Assembly (NCBI GenBank): GCA_963640555.1
Contig: CAVHZB010000022.1
Span: 1-32,533, forward strand
Source: F23-B02 sp963640555
GTDB lineage: Bacteria; Bacillota; Clostridia; Oscillospirales; Oscillospiraceae
Length of the DNA: 32,533 nucleotides
Direction of reading: 5' to 3'
The notes below the pieces were generated by a model. It was not told where the DNA came from and ran no database searches. It was given only the letters and a program-made list of their open reading frames with translations. Made by a program: the position numbers and the translations under genes. This document shows, one piece after another, positions 23,192 through 31,347 of the stretch (position 1 is the first letter of the stretch; each line of letters opens with the position of its first letter).

Positions 23192-24426
23192 TTTTCCGCC
23201 TCCTTCAGCACCTCGCGCGCCTCCTCGACGAGGGTCTTGTTCGCGTCGATGGTTATCTCCGCCGCCGCCTTATATAGCTCATAGCGCTGCGAGTACAGCC
23301 TTTCGAGCGCGCTGCGCTTGGACGCAAGCGGGCGGTCGTCGCTTGCAGTGAGGTTTTCGAGCGCCCTGTCGAGGAAAACGGTGACTCCGCTTCGCTTTAG
23401 CGCCCTTATATTGTCCTTGTCGAGCACCGCGCCGCCTCCCGTTGCGATTATCCTGCCTCCGACCGCGGTAAGCTCGGCTATGGTCTCTTTTTCTATTTTT
23501 CTGAACTCCGCCTCGCCGTGCTTTGCGAAAAACTCGGCTATGGGCATACCTATCTTTTTGATAATGTACTCGTCCGTGTCGCAGAGCTCGCGGCCGGTCA
23601 TCCGGCTCAGGAGCCCGCCCACGGAGGTTTTTCCGCTCGACGGCATACCGATAAGGGTAATATTGCGCTTTGCGTTTCTCACGCTCGAAAACGCCTTGCT
23701 CACCAGCGCCTCATCCGGCGGGATGTCCCGAAACACGGCCGCGGCATGCACCGCCTGTGCCGAAAGCATATACAGTCCTCCCTCGGCGGCAATGCCCCTT
23801 TCCTGCGCATCCAGAACGAGATTCGTCCTCAGCGGGTTATATATCGCGTCGAGCACCCCGCGCAGCTCGGGAAATTTTGAAAGGTCAACGGGTCTGCCGT
23901 CCTGATCGGGGTACATGCCCACGGGAGTGGCGTTTATTATCACCTGCGCGTTGCCGTGCTCCGAGGCAGCCTGCTCATAGGTAATACTGCCGTCGCGTCC
24001 CGAGCGTGAGACATGATGAACGCTCTTACAGCCCATGTGCTCTGCCAGCGCGTGAGCCGTTTTTGAAGCGCCGCCGGTGCCGAGGATAAGCACCCTTTTG
24101 CCCTTCATATCAATGTCCGCGTGCTTTGCCAGAGCGAGCATTCCGGCAAAATCGGTGTTGTCGCCGATAAGTCTGCCGTTTCGGTTTACGATGGTGTTCA
24201 CGGCTCCTATATTCCTTGCCGTTTCCGTTATTCCGTCCAGATACGGCATCACCGCCTGCTTATAGGGTATGGTCACATTTATCCCGCAAAAATCGCGTTT
24301 TTTCAAAAACTCGCCGAGCTCATCGGGTCTGAGCTCATGCAGCTCATATTCATAATCGGCTATCTGCGCATGTATCTCGCACGAGTAGCTGTGTGTCAGA
24401 TGCTCTCCGATCAGTCCGTATTTCAT
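23188..24426 (-). CDS. Bifunctional shikimate dehydrogenase - shikimate kinase fusion
   Basis: The 412-residue protein joins two enzymes in one frame. Residues 1 to about 250 are AroE: SYSCEIHAQI, GINVTIPYK (catalytic Lys about 56), GAVNTIV, GDNTDFAG (Asp about 92) and the NADP loop LILGTGGASKTA. Residues about 255-412 are AroK: the Walker loop GMPSSGKTSVG, DTDEYI (shikimate and Mg site), EFRKIE (Arg), IATGGGAV and the DDRPLAS lid. It reduces 3-dehydroshikimate and phosphorylates shikimate, consecutive steps 4 and 5. The join is short with no obvious linker. Start and stop overlap the neighbours as ATGA. Confidence 0.93.
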   Translation of the reverse strand: MKYGLIGEHLTHSYSCEIHAQIADYEYELHELRPDELGEFLKKRDFCGINVTIPYKQAVMPYLDGITETARNIGAVNTIVNRNGRLIGDNTDFAGMLALAKHADIDMKGKRVLILGTGGASKTAHALAEHMGCKSVHHVSRSGRDGSITYEQAASEHGNAQVIINATPVGMYPDQDGRPVDLSKFPELRGVLDAIYNPLRTNLVLDAQERGIAAEGGLYMLSAQAVHAAAVFRDIPPDEALVSKAFSSVRNAKRNITLIGMPSSGKTSVGGLLSRMTGRELCDTDEYIIKKIGMPIAEFFAKHGEAEFRKIEKETIAELTAVGGRIIATGGGAVLDKDNIRALKRSGVTVFLDRALENLTASDDRPLASKRSALERLYSQRYELYKAAAEITIDANKTLVEEAREVLKEAEK

Positions 24427-25520
24427 TGCTTAACTCCTTCCGCAAGCACATCGGTGCCATAGCGCTGGCTGAGCATATCGCAGACGCACAGTGCCGTAAT
24501 GCTTGACAGCACCGGACAGATTCGCCGGATGATCGCCGGATCGTGTCTGCCGCGTATGCTCAGCTCCGTATTCTCGTTTTTCAGGAAATCAACGGTGTTC
24601 TGCGGTCTTGCTATCGACGGTGTCGGCTTTACCGCGCAGCTGAACACGATCGGCATACCGTTTGTGATGCCGCCGTTTATGCCGCCGTTATTGTTGGTCC
24701 TTGTGATGATCCCGCCGTCGCTAACGCAAAATGCATCATTTGCCTCGCTGCCGCGCATGGCGCCGAGCCTGAATCCCGCGCCGAATTCGATTCCCTTCAC
24801 GCCGCCGATGCTGAACACCGCATGGGAGATCATGCTCTCAACGCTGTCAAACCACGGCTCACCGATGCCGGCCGGCACGCCGCAGACGGCGGTCTGCGTA
24901 ACTCCGCCGAGGCTGTCTCCGTCCTTACCCGCGTCAAGTATGCGCTGCGCCATCTCGCTGCCGCGCGCATCGTCGAGCACTGGAAAGCTCTTATCGTTTA
25001 AAAGCGCAATGTCCCGTTCGACATCGTTGAGCTCGCGGTCATATATGCCGCCGCAGCTGAGGATATGCGTTCCGATGCTTATCCCTATGCCCTCAAGCGC
25101 CGGAACAAGTATTCCGCCCGCCGCGACGAGCGCCGCCGTTACACGACCCGAGAAATGACCGCCGCCGCGATAGTCCTCGTTTCCGTGATACTTGCACCAT
25201 GCCGAATAATCTGCGTGAGCCGGACGCGCGACACCGTAGCCGTAATCTGCGCTGTGGGTATTCTCATTTGGTATGACTATGCATATCGGAGTGCCGGTGG
25301 TCTTGCCGTTAAACACGCCGCTGAGTATCTCGAATTTATCCTCTTCTCTGCGCGGCGTGTCGAGTGCACCGGAGGGGCGGCGGCGCGCAAGGAGCTGCTC
25401 CATTGCGCTGACGCTTACCCGTATGCCGGGCGCAAGCCCGTCTATCACGCAGCCGACCGCCGCACCGTGGCTCTCGCCGAACACCGTAAGGCAAACGCTC
25501 CGACCGAATGTGTTTTTCAT
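24423..25520 (-). CDS. aroC: Chorismate synthase
   Basis: The 365-residue product starts MKNTFGRSVCLTVFGESHG, with the conserved GESHG box. It further has RRRPSGALDTPRREED, RPAHADYSAWCKYHG, DYRGGGHFSGRVTAALVAAG, FSIGGVKGIEFGAGF, NNNGGINGGITNGMPI and RHDPAIIRR near the C-terminus. These are all conserved FMN- and substrate-binding signatures. It converts EPSP to chorismate using reduced flavin. The length is normal. Its ATG overlaps the aroB stop and has GGAGG upstream. Confidence 0.96.
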   Translation of the reverse strand: MKNTFGRSVCLTVFGESHGAAVGCVIDGLAPGIRVSVSAMEQLLARRRPSGALDTPRREEDKFEILSGVFNGKTTGTPICIVIPNENTHSADYGYGVARPAHADYSAWCKYHGNEDYRGGGHFSGRVTAALVAAGGILVPALEGIGISIGTHILSCGGIYDRELNDVERDIALLNDKSFPVLDDARGSEMAQRILDAGKDGDSLGGVTQTAVCGVPAGIGEPWFDSVESMISHAVFSIGGVKGIEFGAGFRLGAMRGSEANDAFCVSDGGIITRTNNNGGINGGITNGMPIVFSCAVKPTPSIARPQNTVDFLKNENTELSIRGRHDPAIIRRICPVLSSITALCVCDMLSQRYGTDVLAEGVKQ

Positions 25521-26524
25521 TTTTTGTCCTCCAATCGGTCAAGTATCTCGTCCACGCTCATGCGCCGGAGCTCAGACGAGCCGATCTTATCCACGCACAC
25601 GCAGCTTATGCCGTCGGCACCCATCTTCTTATCATGCCTCAGGTACGGCAGGAGCTCTGCGGCGCTCTGCTCTATCCTATACGGCAGCCCGTATTTTTTG
25701 AGTACCTTCTCTATGCGCAAGGCCGCCTCATTCCCGCTCATGGGTATCATGCCGAGAGCAACGCACTCTCCGTGCAGCAGCCTTCCTTCGTTGAAGCTCT
25801 CGACGGCGTGACCTATCGTATGCCCGAAATTAAGGACCTTTCTCAATCCCGTTTCGCGCGGGTCGAGCTCCACGACGCTTTTTTTGATCAGCAGTGAACG
25901 GTGTATGATCTCCGGAAGATCCGCGGTCAGGTCGCTGCTGTTTTCAATGAGGGAGAAAAGCTCCGCGTCGTTCGTTGCCGCCATTTTTATTGCCTCCGCG
26001 AGCCCCGCCATAAGCTGGCGGCGCTCAAGCGTCTGCAGCACATTCGGGTCTATGATGACTCTTTTCGGCTGATAAAATGCACCGACGATGTTTTTCACAC
26101 CGTCTAAGTCTATCGCGGTCTTACCGCCTATGGACGAATCGACCTGCGACAAAAGCGTAGTGGGAATATTGTAGAAATCAACGCCCCGCATATAGCAGGC
26201 CGCCGCAAAGCCGCTGAGGTCGCCCACTACGCCGCCGCCCACGGCGACAACGCAGTCTCCTCTTGTAAAAGAGGCATCCAGCATAGCCGACAAAAGGTGC
26301 CGGAGCTCGTCAAAGCTCTTGCTCTGCTCACCCTTGGGTACCGTGACGACCGCAGGCTCCGCGCATTGTGCCGCAACGGTCTCCGCATACTCTGGCGGCA
26401 CTCCGGTGTCGGTCACTATAAGCGCTTTCCGTTCGAGATTCAGGAGCTTTCCTGCGCTTTTGAGCGCTCCGGATTCAAGAATGATATCATAATTCCACGT
26501 ATCTGTGCTTACCGGGATGAGCAT
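25517..26524 (-). CDS. aroB: 3-dehydroquinate synthase
   Basis: The ATG at 26524 is preferred (335 residues), because GGAG lies about ten bases before it; a GTG at 26533 overlaps the pheA stop but is two bases from that site. The NAD loop and metal site are marked by VAVGGGVVGDLSGFAA, IPTTLLSQVDSSIGGKTAID, KNIVGAFYQPKRVIID, LDPRETGLRKVLNFGHTIGH and LHGECVALGM. It cyclises DAHP to 3-dehydroquinate. It lies five bases after pheA and overlaps aroC by four. Confidence 0.95.
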   Translation of the reverse strand: MLIPVSTDTWNYDIILESGALKSAGKLLNLERKALIVTDTGVPPEYAETVAAQCAEPAVVTVPKGEQSKSFDELRHLLSAMLDASFTRGDCVVAVGGGVVGDLSGFAAACYMRGVDFYNIPTTLLSQVDSSIGGKTAIDLDGVKNIVGAFYQPKRVIIDPNVLQTLERRQLMAGLAEAIKMAATNDAELFSLIENSSDLTADLPEIIHRSLLIKKSVVELDPRETGLRKVLNFGHTIGHAVESFNEGRLLHGECVALGMIPMSGNEAALRIEKVLKKYGLPYRIEQSAAELLPYLRHDKKMGADGISCVCVDKIGSSELRRMSVDEILDRLEDKK

Positions 26525-26529
26525 TCCGA

Positions 26530-27636
26530 TCACTCTCCGACCTTAAGATTTGAGTAGTAGGTACCCACGAGCTTGAGCTTTGCGCATATCGCAGACAGCT
26601 CACGCAGCATATCTCTGCCGTTTTCGTTGTTTATATTGCCCTCAGCCTCGATGTAGAAGAAGTAGTTCCACTGAAGATCCTTCATCGGGCGCGAGCGGAG
26701 GTTGCGCATATTGAAGCCGTGCGCTCCGATGATATTGAGCGTCTGGGCGAGGGCTCCCGCCTCATTCTGCACCGTGAATACAAGAATGAAGCTCTCCTCA
26801 TCGCGGCGGGATGATGGTGCCAGTCGGTTCTGCGCTCTTGAGAGCGCGGCAAAGCGAGTGGTGTTGTTCCTGCTGTCGTTTATGGCCTTGTCGAGCACCT
26901 TCAGCCCGAAAATATCCGAGGTCTCGTCCGAGGCTATGGCGGCAGCGGTCTTATCTCCGCTTTCCTTAATATATTTCGCCGCCAGCGCCGTATTTGAAAA
27001 TACGCGAGTCTCGAAGCCGTGGCTGCGGATATACTCGCCGCACTGGTCAAGCGCCTGCTGATGGCTGATGACCGTTTTTATATCCTCAAGCGCGGCTCCG
27101 GGAACGCCGAGCAGATTGTGCGATATCGACAGATCCACGACCTGATTTACGAACAGGTCGCCGGAGAATATGAGGTCCATAACCGTTCCGACCTCTCCGG
27201 CGGCGCTGTTTTCCAGCGGCAGCACAACGCAGTCATAATCCCCGCGCTCGACCGCTCTGTAAGCGCCGGCAAAATCGGAGAACGAGACCAGCTGTGCCTC
27301 GGGAAACATTTTCTTTGCCGCGATGTGCGCATAGGCTCCCTCAACTCCGCAGTAGGTAACGCGCATGCCGTTTAAAAGCTGCGACTGATACTCACATGAA
27401 AGATCTATCGTTTTTTTAAGAAACTGCACATAATACGACTCTATCGCAGCGCTGCTTATAAGCGAACGGTTGCGGTTTATCAGCTCCTGCTCGCGCACGA
27501 TATCCTTAACGGAAAGACCGTGCTCGCGCTTATAGCCGGCAATGTCGGAGCACAGGCTCATACGCTTTTCAAACAGCTCCGCCATCTGGGCGTCTATGCG
27601 GCTTATTTCTTTTCTTGCTTCCTGAATTTCATTCAT
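26530..27636 (-). CDS. pheA: Bifunctional chorismate mutase / prephenate dehydratase (P-protein)
   Basis: The 368-residue protein is the first enzyme gene of the operon; its ATG at 27636 follows AGAGGTAC. Residues 1 to about 90 are an AroQ-type chorismate mutase (RKEISRIDAQMAELFEKRM, then KREHGLSVKD and YVQFLKKTIDLS). Residues about 92-270 are prephenate dehydratase (VTYCGVEGAYAHIAA, LPLENSAAGEVG, NNTTRFAAL). Residues about 285-368 are an ACT domain (NEAGALAQTLNIIGAHGFN) with RSRP in place of the usual ESRP. It makes phenylpyruvate from chorismate; the ACT domain normally binds Phe for feedback inhibition, so the Glu-to-Arg change in that motif is worth noting. Confidence 0.95.
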   Translation of the reverse strand: MNEIQEARKEISRIDAQMAELFEKRMSLCSDIAGYKREHGLSVKDIVREQELINRNRSLISSAAIESYYVQFLKKTIDLSCEYQSQLLNGMRVTYCGVEGAYAHIAAKKMFPEAQLVSFSDFAGAYRAVERGDYDCVVLPLENSAAGEVGTVMDLIFSGDLFVNQVVDLSISHNLLGVPGAALEDIKTVISHQQALDQCGEYIRSHGFETRVFSNTALAAKYIKESGDKTAAAIASDETSDIFGLKVLDKAINDSRNNTTRFAALSRAQNRLAPSSRRDEESFILVFTVQNEAGALAQTLNIIGAHGFNMRNLRSRPMKDLQWNYFFYIEAEGNINNENGRDMLRELSAICAKLKLVGTYYSNLKVGE

Positions 27637-27670
27637 GTTCCGTACCTCTGCAACTAAGATTTATTCAAAT

Positions 27671-27701
27671 AAAAAACGGCTCCTTCATGGTAAAGGAACC
27701 G
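27671..27701 (-). terminator. Attenuator terminator hairpin upstream of pheA
   Basis: On the minus strand CGGTTCCTT (27701-27693) pairs with AAGGAGCCG (27685-27677), nine pairs including one G-U, with a 7-base loop, followed by T6 (27676-27671). It lies 35 bases before the pheA start, inside the operon leader, so it can only act as a conditional terminator. Confidence 0.88.
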
Positions 27702-27759
27702 CATTCAATGACAATTATTCGCCGCATCACACGGCATTATTCCGATACATTGATGTCCT

Positions 27760-27897
27760 TTACCAGGCGGTACTGCTCCGACCGAAGCAATAAAAAGCGC
27801 AGCACGAATAAAATCGCACTGCGCTAAAGGACATGGATGCACTACGGGCAGAGTCAGACACGGAACGCTCGACATTACAGGTGCTGTGCATTGCCAT
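27760..27897 (-). CDS. Phe/Tyr-rich leader peptide of the aromatic operon (45 aa)
   Basis: A 45-codon frame starts at ATG 27897, eight bases after GGAGG (27910-27906), and about 28 bases downstream of the predicted transcript start. It ends at TAA 27762-27760. The second half carries Phe at 24, 29, 35 and 38, Tyr at 30 and 36, and Trp at 45, with the run RFYSCCAFYCF at 28-38. The first 20 residues have no aromatic residue. The operon encodes Phe and Tyr synthesis, so shortage of charged tRNA-Phe or tRNA-Tyr would stall ribosomes here. The peptide has no other recognisable feature (Ser- and Cys-rich). Its role is inferred from codon content and overlapping RNA segments. Confidence 0.85.
   Translation of the reverse strand: MAMHSTCNVERSVSDSARSASMSFSAVRFYSCCAFYCFGRSSTAW
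27796..27825 (-). other. Candidate pause hairpin within the leader peptide gene
   Basis: On the minus strand AGCGCAG (27825-27819) pairs with CTGCGCT (27802-27796), and a further CGA/TCG pairing lies inside after a two-base mismatch. T5 follows. It lies between segments 1 and 2 of the attenuator, in the Phe/Tyr codon run, and could pause polymerase to keep it in step with the leading ribosome, or be a weak early terminator. Confidence 0.6.
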
Positions 27898-27931
27898 ATC
27901 CGTATCCTCCCTTTCCCGAATTTATGAGTAG

Positions 27932-27960
27932 ATTATACTAACGCTTTCTTTACTTGTCAA
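27932..27960 (-). promoter_or_regulatory. Consensus sigma-A promoter of the aromatic operon
   Basis: On the minus strand TTGACA (27960-27955), a 17-base spacer and TATAAT (27937-27932) match consensus in every position. Transcription should begin near 27925, giving a leader of about 290 bases before pheA. No operator-like symmetry is evident around it, which suits control by attenuation rather than by a repressor. Confidence 0.93.
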
Positions 27961-28012
27961 TTGCCGCTTTTCAACAAATTTATACCCGCCGGTGCCGTAC
28001 TTTTATGCTTTT

Positions 28013-29626
28013 TTAACCCCAAAGCGCCGTGAGCATCGGTATTATCTGCTTTTTACGGCTCATAACGCCCGGCAGGAACAGCGCGCCGTCCTTGGGCTCC
28101 GCCGAAAACGCCCTGCGTATGGTATCGTCGCTGCCGACATACAGAAGCTGGGTCCCCTCCTTGAGCACATCGGTGAGCATGAGAATGACCATATCATACC
28201 CGCCCTCTTTTTTCATGCGGCACATCTCCTCGAGAAACTCGCTTCTCCGCTCGATCATCTTCTCGGAATCGAGTGTGGTTATCTGACCGACGCCGAGGCG
28301 TTGACCGGAGATATGAAATTCCTTAAAATCACTGCGCAGAAGCTCCGACACCGGCTTTGACTCCGTGCTGCCGCCGGAAAACAGCTCCTTGCCGAGCGAG
28401 TCGAGCGAGACATTCGCAAGGCGCGCCATTCTCTCCGCCAGCGCTATATCGCGCTTTGTGCAGGTGGGCGATTTGAACATGACCGTATCGGACAGTATCG
28501 CCGCCGCCATAAGTCCCGCCATTGCCGGCGAGGGCATAACGCCGTGCTCCTGATACATTCCGGTTATTATCGTGGTCGTGCTACCTACGGGCTCGTTGCG
28601 CATTCTTATCGGCTGCGCGGTCTGAATGTCTGCAAGTCGGTGGTGGTCGATTATCTCCAGTATCTCCGCCTGCTCAAGCCCCGGCACGGCCTGCGCCTTT
28701 TCGTTATGGTCAACGAGCACGACGCGCTTTCTCCTCGGGCGCAGCAGGTGGTATCTTGAGAGGGTACCGACTACCTTCTCGTTTTCGTCGAGCACCGGAT
28801 AGCAGCGGTAGCGACTTTTGAGCACCTCCTCGCGCACATCGTCTATGTAATCGTTCAGATGGAAGCATATCGTATCGTCCGTATGGCACGGGCGCGATAT
28901 GGGTATTGCCTGATAAATGAGCTTGGCAACGCGGCTGGCATCGAAGGGCGTTGATATGATGCAGGTCCTTCCCGCATTATCGAGCCACTCTTTTTTTGCT
29001 TCCGTCTGGCACAGGACTATGCAGCTCACACCGAGCTTGAGCGCTCTTTTTATCATATCCGGCTGGTCCCCGCACAGGACAATACTGTCGGGGTCGTTAA
29101 ACAGCAGTGTTTCACAGCTCTGCGGGAGCGCGATAACGACATTTCCGGATATGCAGTCTATGAGATTTGCGCCCTCGTTTAGTATCTTGCCCTCAAGAAC
29201 GCTCAGAATATTGAACAGCGGTACCTCATCAATATGCGGGTCGATTATCGTCAGCAGGCTGTACGAGGCGATGTCTCCGGCAGAAAGAGTGCCGTAAAGC
29301 GTGCCGTCCTCGTTTATGACGGGTATGACCGAGATCTTCTGCTCGCGCATAATGTGCCATGCCATGTTCATGGTGACCGACGAGCTGAGCGCCGGCGGCG
29401 TGTCGTAATCAAGGTCCTTGACCTGCGTGCGGACATCATTTATTACCCGCGGCGCCGCAAAGCCGAACTTATCGAGCATCCTCTTCGTTTCGTCGCTTAT
29501 ATGCCCCAGATATGCCGGAACATACTCCCTGTCTCCGAGAGCATTGCGAAGCGCGGCATAGCTCATCGCCGAAACGATGGAGTCGGTATCCGGATTGCGG
29601 TGACCGACGACAAAAATTTCATTCAT
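28013..29626 (-). CDS. CBS/DRTGG-containing manganese-dependent inorganic pyrophosphatase (family II)
   Basis: The ATG at 29626 has GGAGG eight bases upstream; a GTG/ATG further up lacks one. The product has 537 residues. The DHH domain starts with VVGHRNPDTDSI (H about 9, D about 13 and 15). Two CBS repeats (ISVIPVINEDGTLYGTLSAG and RCYPVLDENEKVVGTLSRY) flank a DRTGG-like segment. The DHH motif IIDHHRL and a DHHA2 domain (GSTTTIITGMYQEHG, SDTVMFKSPT, LGVGQI) complete the enzyme. It hydrolyses pyrophosphate in the cytoplasm; in this family CBS domains bind adenine nucleotides and DRTGG binds diadenosine polyphosphate. It has its own promoter. No clear terminator separates it from the aromatic operon promoter region. 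Confidence 0.93.
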   Translation of the reverse strand: MNEIFVVGHRNPDTDSIVSAMSYAALRNALGDREYVPAYLGHISDETKRMLDKFGFAAPRVINDVRTQVKDLDYDTPPALSSSVTMNMAWHIMREQKISVIPVINEDGTLYGTLSAGDIASYSLLTIIDPHIDEVPLFNILSVLEGKILNEGANLIDCISGNVVIALPQSCETLLFNDPDSIVLCGDQPDMIKRALKLGVSCIVLCQTEAKKEWLDNAGRTCIISTPFDASRVAKLIYQAIPISRPCHTDDTICFHLNDYIDDVREEVLKSRYRCYPVLDENEKVVGTLSRYHLLRPRRKRVVLVDHNEKAQAVPGLEQAEILEIIDHHRLADIQTAQPIRMRNEPVGSTTTIITGMYQEHGVMPSPAMAGLMAAAILSDTVMFKSPTCTKRDIALAERMARLANVSLDSLGKELFSGGSTESKPVSELLRSDFKEFHISGQRLGVGQITTLDSEKMIERRSEFLEEMCRMKKEGGYDMVILMLTDVLKEGTQLLYVGSDDTIRRAFSAEPKDGALFLPGVMSRKKQIIPMLTALWG

Positions 29627-29663
29627 GAATGTTTCCTCCACTTCCATCCGTTCAGACTAACCA

Positions 29664-29691
29664 ATTATAGTATTCAAACGGAAAAAGTCAA
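29664..29691 (-). promoter_or_regulatory. Sigma-A promoter of the pyrophosphatase gene
   Basis: On the minus strand TTGACT (29691-29686), a 16-base spacer and TATAAT (29669-29664) lie about 38 bases upstream of the start. Confidence 0.82.
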
Positions 29692-29692
29692 C

Positions 29693-29723
29693 CTAAAAAG
29701 CGGCATCTTAACAGATACCGCTT
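29693..29723 (-). terminator. Rho-independent terminator after the beta-CASP nuclease gene
   Basis: Arms 29714-29723 and 29698-29707 form ten pairs in the minus-strand RNA (one U-G), loop 6, then a U-tract of five from 29699. The -35 of the next promoter starts right beside it. Confidence 0.85.
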
Positions 29724-29728
29724 TCGTT

Positions 29729-31339
29729 TTAACTCCCAATTTTTCTTATCAGTTTCCTGATATCGTCAGTAAAGCGCCGCAGCTCGCCGTTTGGTCTTCC
29801 CTCACAGCTGCGCACGGTATCGAGAAGCTCCTCGGCGGCCCGCACAAGCTCCGCAAGCAGCGGATCCTTTCTCCTGCGCACCGGCTGCTCCGCCCTGCGC
29901 TTTACGGGTACACCCTCGGTCATAAGCTCGAACTTATCTCCGGCAAGATCAAACGCCGTTCCGCTGTAGGGGGCAAATGCCCTGTAGCCGAGCTCGTTGC
30001 TTAAGCAGGCGGTAAAGCCGTCCGCGCTCTCGGGATCGCCGTGGTTTACAAACACCGCTTTCGGCTTTTCGGAAAAGCCCTCGAGCCACGCGATAAGCCC
30101 GCGCTTATCGGCATGACCGCTGACGCCGGGCAGCGCCGCTATCTCGGCTCTGACATCTATCTCCTCGTTAAAGAGCTTTACCCTGTCTGTGCCGTCGATG
30201 AGCGCTCTGCCGAGCGTGCCTATGGCCTGATAGCCCACGAACAGGACGAGACACTCGCGGCGCCACAGATTGTGCTTGAGATGATGCCGCACGCGTCCGG
30301 CATCGCACATGCCGGATGCCGAGATTATGACCTTCGGCGTTTTATCCTCGTTTATCGCCTTGGATTCTGCCTGGCTCACCGCAAGATGCAGACCGGGGAA
30401 GCACAGCGGATTTTCGCCGGAGCGGATGACCGCCCTCATTTCCTCGTCGACATAGCCCGTGTCGCATTGCAGGAAAACGCTCGTCGCCTCAATGGCGAGC
30501 GGACTGTCGAGATAGACCGGAAAATTACCGTGGCCGTTGACAAGTCCGCGGTTTTTGATCTCGCGGATAAAATACAGCATCTCCTGCGTTCTGCCGACGG
30601 CAAATGCGGGGATCACAACATTGCCGCCGCGGTCGAGCGTGCGCTGGATGTACTGCGAAAGGCTCGATATATAGTCCGGGCGCTCATCGGTGTGATTGCG
30701 GTTTCCGTAGGTCGACTCGATGACGAGGTAATCGGTTTTTTCTATATGCTTCGGATCGCAGAGTATCGGCTGATCGAGATTGCCTATATCTCCGGAGAAT
30801 ACCACCTTGCGCTCGCAGTCCGGATCGGAGAGCCATATCTCTATTGCCGCCGAGCCGAGCAGATGCCCGACATCCGTGAAGCGCACCGTTACCGATTCGT
30901 TTATCTGCACACGGCTTCCGTAGTCGCACGGACGCAGCAGCTTCATGAGTCCCTCGACATCATCAAGGTCGTAAAGCGGCTCAATGGGTGCCTCGCCCCT
31001 GCGCATTGCCTTGCGCGATTTCCATTCGGCATCCGCCATCTGGATGTGCGCGCAGTCGCGCAGCATTATATCCAACAGCGCGCAGGTCGCGGCCGTGGCG
31101 TACACCGGTCCTCTGAACCCGTTTTTATACAACAGCGGCAGCAGACCGGAATGGTCTATATGCGCGTGCGTTACCAGAACGAAATCGAGCATCGACGCCG
31201 CGACCGGCAGCTCCTGATTGACAAAAATGTCCTTTCCCTGCTCCATTCCGCAGTCAACGATACCTTTTTTGTCTCCGACCTCGATCAGCGTACAGCTTCC
31301 GGTGACCTCATGCGCCGCTCCTAAAAATGTGATCTTCAT
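29729..31339 (-). CDS. Metallo-beta-lactamase / beta-CASP ribonuclease-type protein
   Basis: The start ATG at 31339 (536 residues) has GAGGCG five bases upstream. The N-terminus MKITFLGAAHEVTGSC is followed by the zinc motif THAHIDHSGLLPL (H-x-H-x-D-H about 58-63), a DVGHLLGSA box, FSGDIG, and the beta-CASP motifs with VIPAFAVGRTQEMLY, DSPLAIEAT, ISASGMCDAGRVRHHL and a final GVSGHADKRGLI. This is the YSH1/CPSF-like RNA-processing family, which cuts RNA. A charged C-terminal extension of about 70 residues (basic, then helical) is present and may bind RNA. It forms an operon with the DUF975 gene eight bases upstream. Confidence 0.92.
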   Translation of the reverse strand: MKITFLGAAHEVTGSCTLIEVGDKKGIVDCGMEQGKDIFVNQELPVAASMLDFVLVTHAHIDHSGLLPLLYKNGFRGPVYATAATCALLDIMLRDCAHIQMADAEWKSRKAMRRGEAPIEPLYDLDDVEGLMKLLRPCDYGSRVQINESVTVRFTDVGHLLGSAAIEIWLSDPDCERKVVFSGDIGNLDQPILCDPKHIEKTDYLVIESTYGNRNHTDERPDYISSLSQYIQRTLDRGGNVVIPAFAVGRTQEMLYFIREIKNRGLVNGHGNFPVYLDSPLAIEATSVFLQCDTGYVDEEMRAVIRSGENPLCFPGLHLAVSQAESKAINEDKTPKVIISASGMCDAGRVRHHLKHNLWRRECLVLFVGYQAIGTLGRALIDGTDRVKLFNEEIDVRAEIAALPGVSGHADKRGLIAWLEGFSEKPKAVFVNHGDPESADGFTACLSNELGYRAFAPYSGTAFDLAGDKFELMTEGVPVKRRAEQPVRRRKDPLLAELVRAAEELLDTVRSCEGRPNGELRRFTDDIRKLIRKIGS

Positions 31340-31347
31340 TTTTCGCC

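Larger units (their letters stand above)
27671..27834 (-). promoter_or_regulatory. Attenuation region with alternative RNA pairings (segments 1-4)
   Basis: Four segments are visible on the minus strand. Segment 1 is ATGTCCTTTA (27834-27825), inside the leader peptide gene. Segment 2 is TGGTAAAGGACAT (27765-27753), spanning the last codon and stop of that gene. Segment 3 is TCCTTTACCA (27697-27688), in the 5' arm and loop of the terminator. Segment 4 is the 3' arm (27685-27677). Pairs 1:2 and 2:3 are each ten perfect base pairs, and 3:4 is the terminator, so 2:3 excludes both others. This is the 1:2 / 2:3 / 3:4 logic of ribosome-mediated attenuators. Confidence 0.82.

Noticed and set aside
27637..27931. 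T-box or aromatic riboswitch in the leader of the aromatic operon
   Set aside because: No T-box consensus bulge or specifier loop layout is visible, and a translated leader peptide with alternative pairings explains the region.
30041..31324. Long open frame (427 codons) on the plus strand opposite the beta-CASP nuclease gene
   Set aside because: It is antisense to a gene with full catalytic motifs, has no recognisable domain and no good ribosome site; GC-biased codon positions commonly leave such antisense frames open.
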